From Cyclobacteriaceae bacterium (GTDB lineage: Bacteria > Bacteroidota > Bacteroidia > Cytophagales > Cyclobacteriaceae), in NCBI GenBank assembly GCA_025455225.1, contig JALOMY010000106.1, positions 1 through 8,698 on the forward strand: a DNA stretch of 8,698 bases, in the 5' to 3' direction. Below are positions 6,501 to 8,698 of this stretch, piece by piece. Position 1 is the first letter of the stretch; each line of letters begins with the position of its first letter. The translations under genes were made by a program, and so were the position numbers. Under the pieces are notes generated by a model that was not told the origin of the DNA, searched no databases, and worked only from the letters and a program-made list of their open reading frames with translations.

Positions 6501-7529
6501 ATGAAACGTGTTAAGCAGGTTCTGTTGTTTTTATTGATTGGAATCGGAATTTCAATAGCCATTTATCATGAGCTGGTAATTTATGGAATACGGCAGGGTT
6601 ATGGCCAGTTGCAAATTATCTGGAATTCAAAGCCAATAGAAGATTACCTCAACGATTCTGAATTTCCGGATTCTCTAAAATTGAAAATCCGGTTAATTGA
6701 TCGGGTCAGGCAATATGCCATAGACTCTCTGGGATTAAAGGATTCCCGGAATTACAAAACACTATACGATCAGAAGGGCAAAGAAATTATGTGGGTAGTA
6801 ACAGCCTGCGAACCGTTTCAACTGATTGCCAAAGAATGGAATTTTCCGGTAGTAGGAACGGTGCCTTACAAAGGTTTTTTTGAGGAACAGTTAGCCTTGG
6901 AAGAAAAAGATAAGCTGGAATTAGAGGGATGGGATGTAAGCATTCGTAACCCCGGTGGTTGGTCAACCCTGGGTTGGTTTACCGACCCGATATTAAGCGA
7001 TATGCTTAACCGGAATGAGGGTGAGTTGGCCAGCCTGATTATTCATGAAATGGTTCACTCAACCATTTTTGTGAAGGATAGTGTTCAGTTTAATGAGAAC
7101 CTTGCTTCCTTCATTGGTGATCGTGGTGCCGAACGATTCCTGTCGGTTACATACGGTCCATCGAGCTTGGAATTGAATACGTTCATTACTGAAGATCGTG
7201 ATTATATGCGTTACAGCGATCATATTCTTCGCGGCTGCGACTACCTGGATAGTGTATATAATTCGATCCGTGGTTTACCGGTTGAAGACAAAGTGCGATA
7301 TAAAGAATCAGCTATCCGTAAAATCATTCAATCAGCAGATACCTTGAAGCTTTCAAAACCTTTATCCATCAGTAAGCCGGGTAATGGATTGCCCAACAAC
7401 GCCTATTTTATGTCTTTCAGAAGATATCAATCCAGGCAAGATGAGTTATGGAAGGAATGGCAAGAAGTATATAAGGAAGATCTCCGGGCTTATCTGAAAG
7501 CATTGCAAGTGAAGTATCCATATTTATAG
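6501..7529 (+). CDS. Membrane-anchored putative zinc aminopeptidase (PF10023/COG4324 type)
   Basis: The 342-residue protein starts with a basic MKRVKQ and one helix at about 7-27, which should anchor it in the inner membrane with the body outside the cytoplasm. The body matches what I know of the putative aminopeptidase family PF10023. Features include the GQLQIIWNSKPIEDYL opening at 35-50, FPVVGTVPYKGFF at 115-127, WSTLGWFTDPILS at 154-166, and the zinc site HEMVH at 182-186 followed by NENLASFIGDRGAERFL at 198-214, whose Glu199 is the likely third ligand as in gluzincins. The catalytic residues appear intact, but the substrate is unknown. The ATG at 6501 is chosen over an in-frame TTG at 6465, which would put polar residues before the helix and lies in a promoter-like site. 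It diverges from recA and appears to be monocistronic. Confidence 0.82.
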   Translation: MKRVKQVLLFLLIGIGISIAIYHELVIYGIRQGYGQLQIIWNSKPIEDYLNDSEFPDSLKLKIRLIDRVRQYAIDSLGLKDSRNYKTLYDQKGKEIMWVVTACEPFQLIAKEWNFPVVGTVPYKGFFEEQLALEEKDKLELEGWDVSIRNPGGWSTLGWFTDPILSDMLNRNEGELASLIIHEMVHSTIFVKDSVQFNENLASFIGDRGAERFLSVTYGPSSLELNTFITEDRDYMRYSDHILRGCDYLDSVYNSIRGLPVEDKVRYKESAIRKIIQSADTLKLSKPLSISKPGNGLPNNAYFMSFRRYQSRQDELWKEWQEVYKEDLRAYLKALQVKYPYL

Positions 7530-7550
7530 TTAAATACCGGATGCTGGAAT

Positions 7551-7600
7551 GGGGTTAAGGAATTGTTAATAATATATGAGCGGTTTTTTAACCCCTGTTT
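7551..7600 (+). terminator. Candidate terminator after the peptidase gene
   Basis: GGGGTTAA at 7551-7558 is an exact inverted copy of TTAACCCC at 7588-7595. As RNA, the stem extends inward to 7565/7581 with four G-U pairs, for 15 pairs around a 15-nt loop. It is followed by TGTTTTCT, a short T-rich stretch. It begins 21 bp after the peptidase stop. The long loop and broken T run make it weaker than the other two terminators. It adjoins the response-regulator promoter, so an operator role is the alternative. Confidence 0.4.
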
Positions 7601-7606
7601 TCTATC

Positions 7607-7614
7607 TACTTTTG
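7607..7614 (+). promoter_or_regulatory. Candidate -7 element of the response-regulator gene
   Basis: TACTTTTG fully matches TAnnTTTG and ends 20 bp before the ATG at 7635. The -33 position holds only a T run (7584-7589). The site lies downstream of the in-frame TTG at 7563, which supports starting the protein at 7635. Confidence 0.5.
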
Positions 7615-7634
7615 ACGAGAAACTGCCCTTAACT

Positions 7635-8324
7635 ATGGGAAACAAGCAGGTTTATAAAGTACTTGTAGTAGATGATGAGGAGCCAATCCAGGAGCTTCTC
7701 AAGTACAATCTTGAACGGGATGGCTATGAGGTAAAAACGGCTGGTGATGGTATGCGTGCTGTTGAGATCGCAAAAAAATTCAAACCTGACCTGGTGTTGC
7801 TCGATATAATGATGCCAAAGATGGATGGGGTAGAGACTTGCCGGTTATTACGCGAAAATCCAGATTTGCAGAAAACCTTTATCGTGTTTCTAACCGCCCG
7901 TTCAGAAGAATATTCTGAAGTAGCTGCTTTCGATGTTGGGGCTGATGATTACATAACGAAGCCCATAAAGCCGCGGGCTCTTGTTAGCCGCATCGGGGCA
8001 TTGTTCAGACGGGATGTTAAGAAATCGGATCCTTCAAATATTATTACTATTGGTGATCTTACCATTGACCGTACGAGCTACATCGTAAAATTGAACGGCA
8101 AGGAAATTAACCTTCCGAAAAAGGAATTTGAATTACTTTTCTTCCTGGCCAGCAACCCGAATAAAGTATTTAGCCGTGAAGATTTATTGCATAATATTTG
8201 GGGTTCAGATGTATATGTTCTGGCCCGTACGGTTGATGTTCATATACGGAAGGTGCGCGAAAAAATAGGCGAGGATTTCATAACAACCGTCAAAGGTGTG
8301 GGCTATAAATTCAGCCTGAATTAA
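7635..8324 (+). CDS. OmpR/PhoB-type response regulator
   Basis: This 229-residue cytoplasmic transcription factor has a receiver domain at about 6-125 and a winged-helix DNA-binding domain at about 137-227. In the receiver, acidic residues Asp13/Asp14 bind Mg, Asp57 (LLDIMMP) takes the phosphate, and Thr87 (FLTAR) and Lys109 (ITKP) are the switch residues, so it should be a working phospho-switch. The C-terminal half carries the family marks LPKKEFELLFFLASNPNKVF, SREDLLHNIWG, RTVDVHIRKVREKI and GVGYKF. The ATG at 7635 gives a normal start; an upstream TTG at 7563 would add 24 unrelated residues and precede the promoter. The kinase gene 75 bp downstream is the likely partner. The resemblance is to PhoB, but no phosphate-transport gene is in view, so the signal is not known. 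Confidence 0.93.
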   Translation: MGNKQVYKVLVVDDEEPIQELLKYNLERDGYEVKTAGDGMRAVEIAKKFKPDLVLLDIMMPKMDGVETCRLLRENPDLQKTFIVFLTARSEEYSEVAAFDVGADDYITKPIKPRALVSRIGALFRRDVKKSDPSNIITIGDLTIDRTSYIVKLNGKEINLPKKEFELLFFLASNPNKVFSREDLLHNIWGSDVYVLARTVDVHIRKVREKIGEDFITTVKGVGYKFSLN

Positions 8325-8373
8325 TTGAATTCTTTCTACCCCTTAATTTTACATTAAACTAAAAATTGAATTT

Positions 8374-8387
8374 TGATTTATAAATCA
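8374..8387. repeat. Perfect 14-bp palindrome between regulator and kinase genes
   Basis: TGATTTATAAATCA reads the same on both strands and ends 12 bp before the kinase ATG. It is AT-rich, so it may be chance. It could also be a dimer binding site that uncouples or tunes the kinase gene. Confidence 0.3.
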
Positions 8388-8399
8388 TGAATTTTCAGC

Positions 8400-8698
8400 A
8401 TGGTTTATAATTCAAGGGTATTGGCCTTATTGCTGGCGGTGTGTATTGCCCTTATTACCACACTTTTTCTTACCCTGTTTGAAAATGCTGAAACAACCTT
8501 ATTGCTGGTTGCGTTTGGCATCAGTTTTTCAATTTCTTACCTCCTCATTTTCATCGTGCTTGAATTCCTGATCTTCCGAGAGATCAATAAAATTTACAAA
8601 CTCATGGATAAGCTTCGCAAGAAGGAGCTAAACAAGCTGGTGAAGCAGAAGTCGGGGGTATTAAATCCGTTGCAGAAAATCAATGAAGAGATTTATTC
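8400..8698 (+). CDS. Sensor histidine kinase, N-terminal part (cut by window end)
   Basis: The first 99 codons of a PhoR-like membrane kinase are present. Helix 1 is at about 5-27 and helix 2 at about 33-59, separated by only a few residues (ENAETT), so there is almost no extracytoplasmic sensor domain. A charged, probably coiled-coil linker follows (FREINKIYKLMDKLRKKELN, 59-78), then NPLQKINEEIY at 89-99. This N-terminus resembles kinases that I recall next to PhoB-like regulators in Bacteroidota. The HisKA and ATPase domains would lie past the window end and are not seen. The ATG at 8400 is the first in frame after a stop at 8388. With two helices and hardly any loop, it may sense the membrane or a partner protein rather than a dissolved ligand. 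Confidence 0.8.
   Translation, partial: MVYNSRVLALLLAVCIALITTLFLTLFENAETTLLLVAFGISFSISYLLIFIVLEFLIFREINKIYKLMDKLRKKELNKLVKQKSGVLNPLQKINEEIY

Noticed and set aside
7635..8698. Naming the two-component pair phoB/phoR
   Set aside because: The resemblance is clear, but no pst or phoU gene is visible and the kinase is incomplete, so a phosphate role is not shown.

Overview
The window looks like ordinary chromosome from a Bacteroidota bacterium, most likely of the order Cytophagales. Several things point that way. The promoter-like sites fit the Bacteroidota pattern (TTG, spacer, TAnnTTTG) rather than the sigma-70 pattern. Strong Shine-Dalgarno sites are absent. The first gene is a short acidic DUF2795 protein of a type I know from Bacteroidota. 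The two permeases and the sensor kinase also resemble families common in that phylum. This assignment rests on recognition by eye, without a database search.

Layout: (1) 1-1376: a 73-residue DUF2795 protein (+) converges on ispD (-); a strong intrinsic terminator lies inside the 3' end of ispD. A small three-helix membrane protein (+) diverges from ispD with only 26 bp between the starts. (2) 1377-2423: queA (-), for queuosine synthesis in tRNA. (3) 2620-5192: two tandem paralogous FtsX/MacB-type ABC permeases (+), about 74% identical by hand count, with no ATPase gene in the window. (4) 5211-6292: a bidirectional terminator and then recA (-). (5) 6501-7529: a membrane-anchored zinc aminopeptidase-like protein (+, PF10023 type), divergent from recA across a 208-bp region that holds a perfect ATTGTA-N5-TACAAT repeat. 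(6) 7635-8698: an OmpR/PhoB-type response regulator (+) followed by the 5' part of its probable PhoR-like histidine kinase, cut by the window end.

The genes do not form one pathway. The functional units are the permease pair, which probably builds one heterodimeric transporter with an ATPase encoded elsewhere, and the response regulator/kinase pair. ispD (isoprenoid precursors), queA (tRNA modification) and recA (recombination and DNA repair) are separate housekeeping genes.

For DUF2795, the peptidase and the response regulator, the longest open frame begins at a TTG that lies within or upstream of a promoter-like site. For the small membrane protein it begins at a GTG inside ispD. In all four I chose the downstream ATG. 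I see no CRISPR array, insertion sequence, rRNA, tRNA or phage gene, and no convincing undescribed multi-gene system. The points most worth checking are the recA/peptidase inverted repeat, the terminator inside ispD, and the ATPase-less permease pair.
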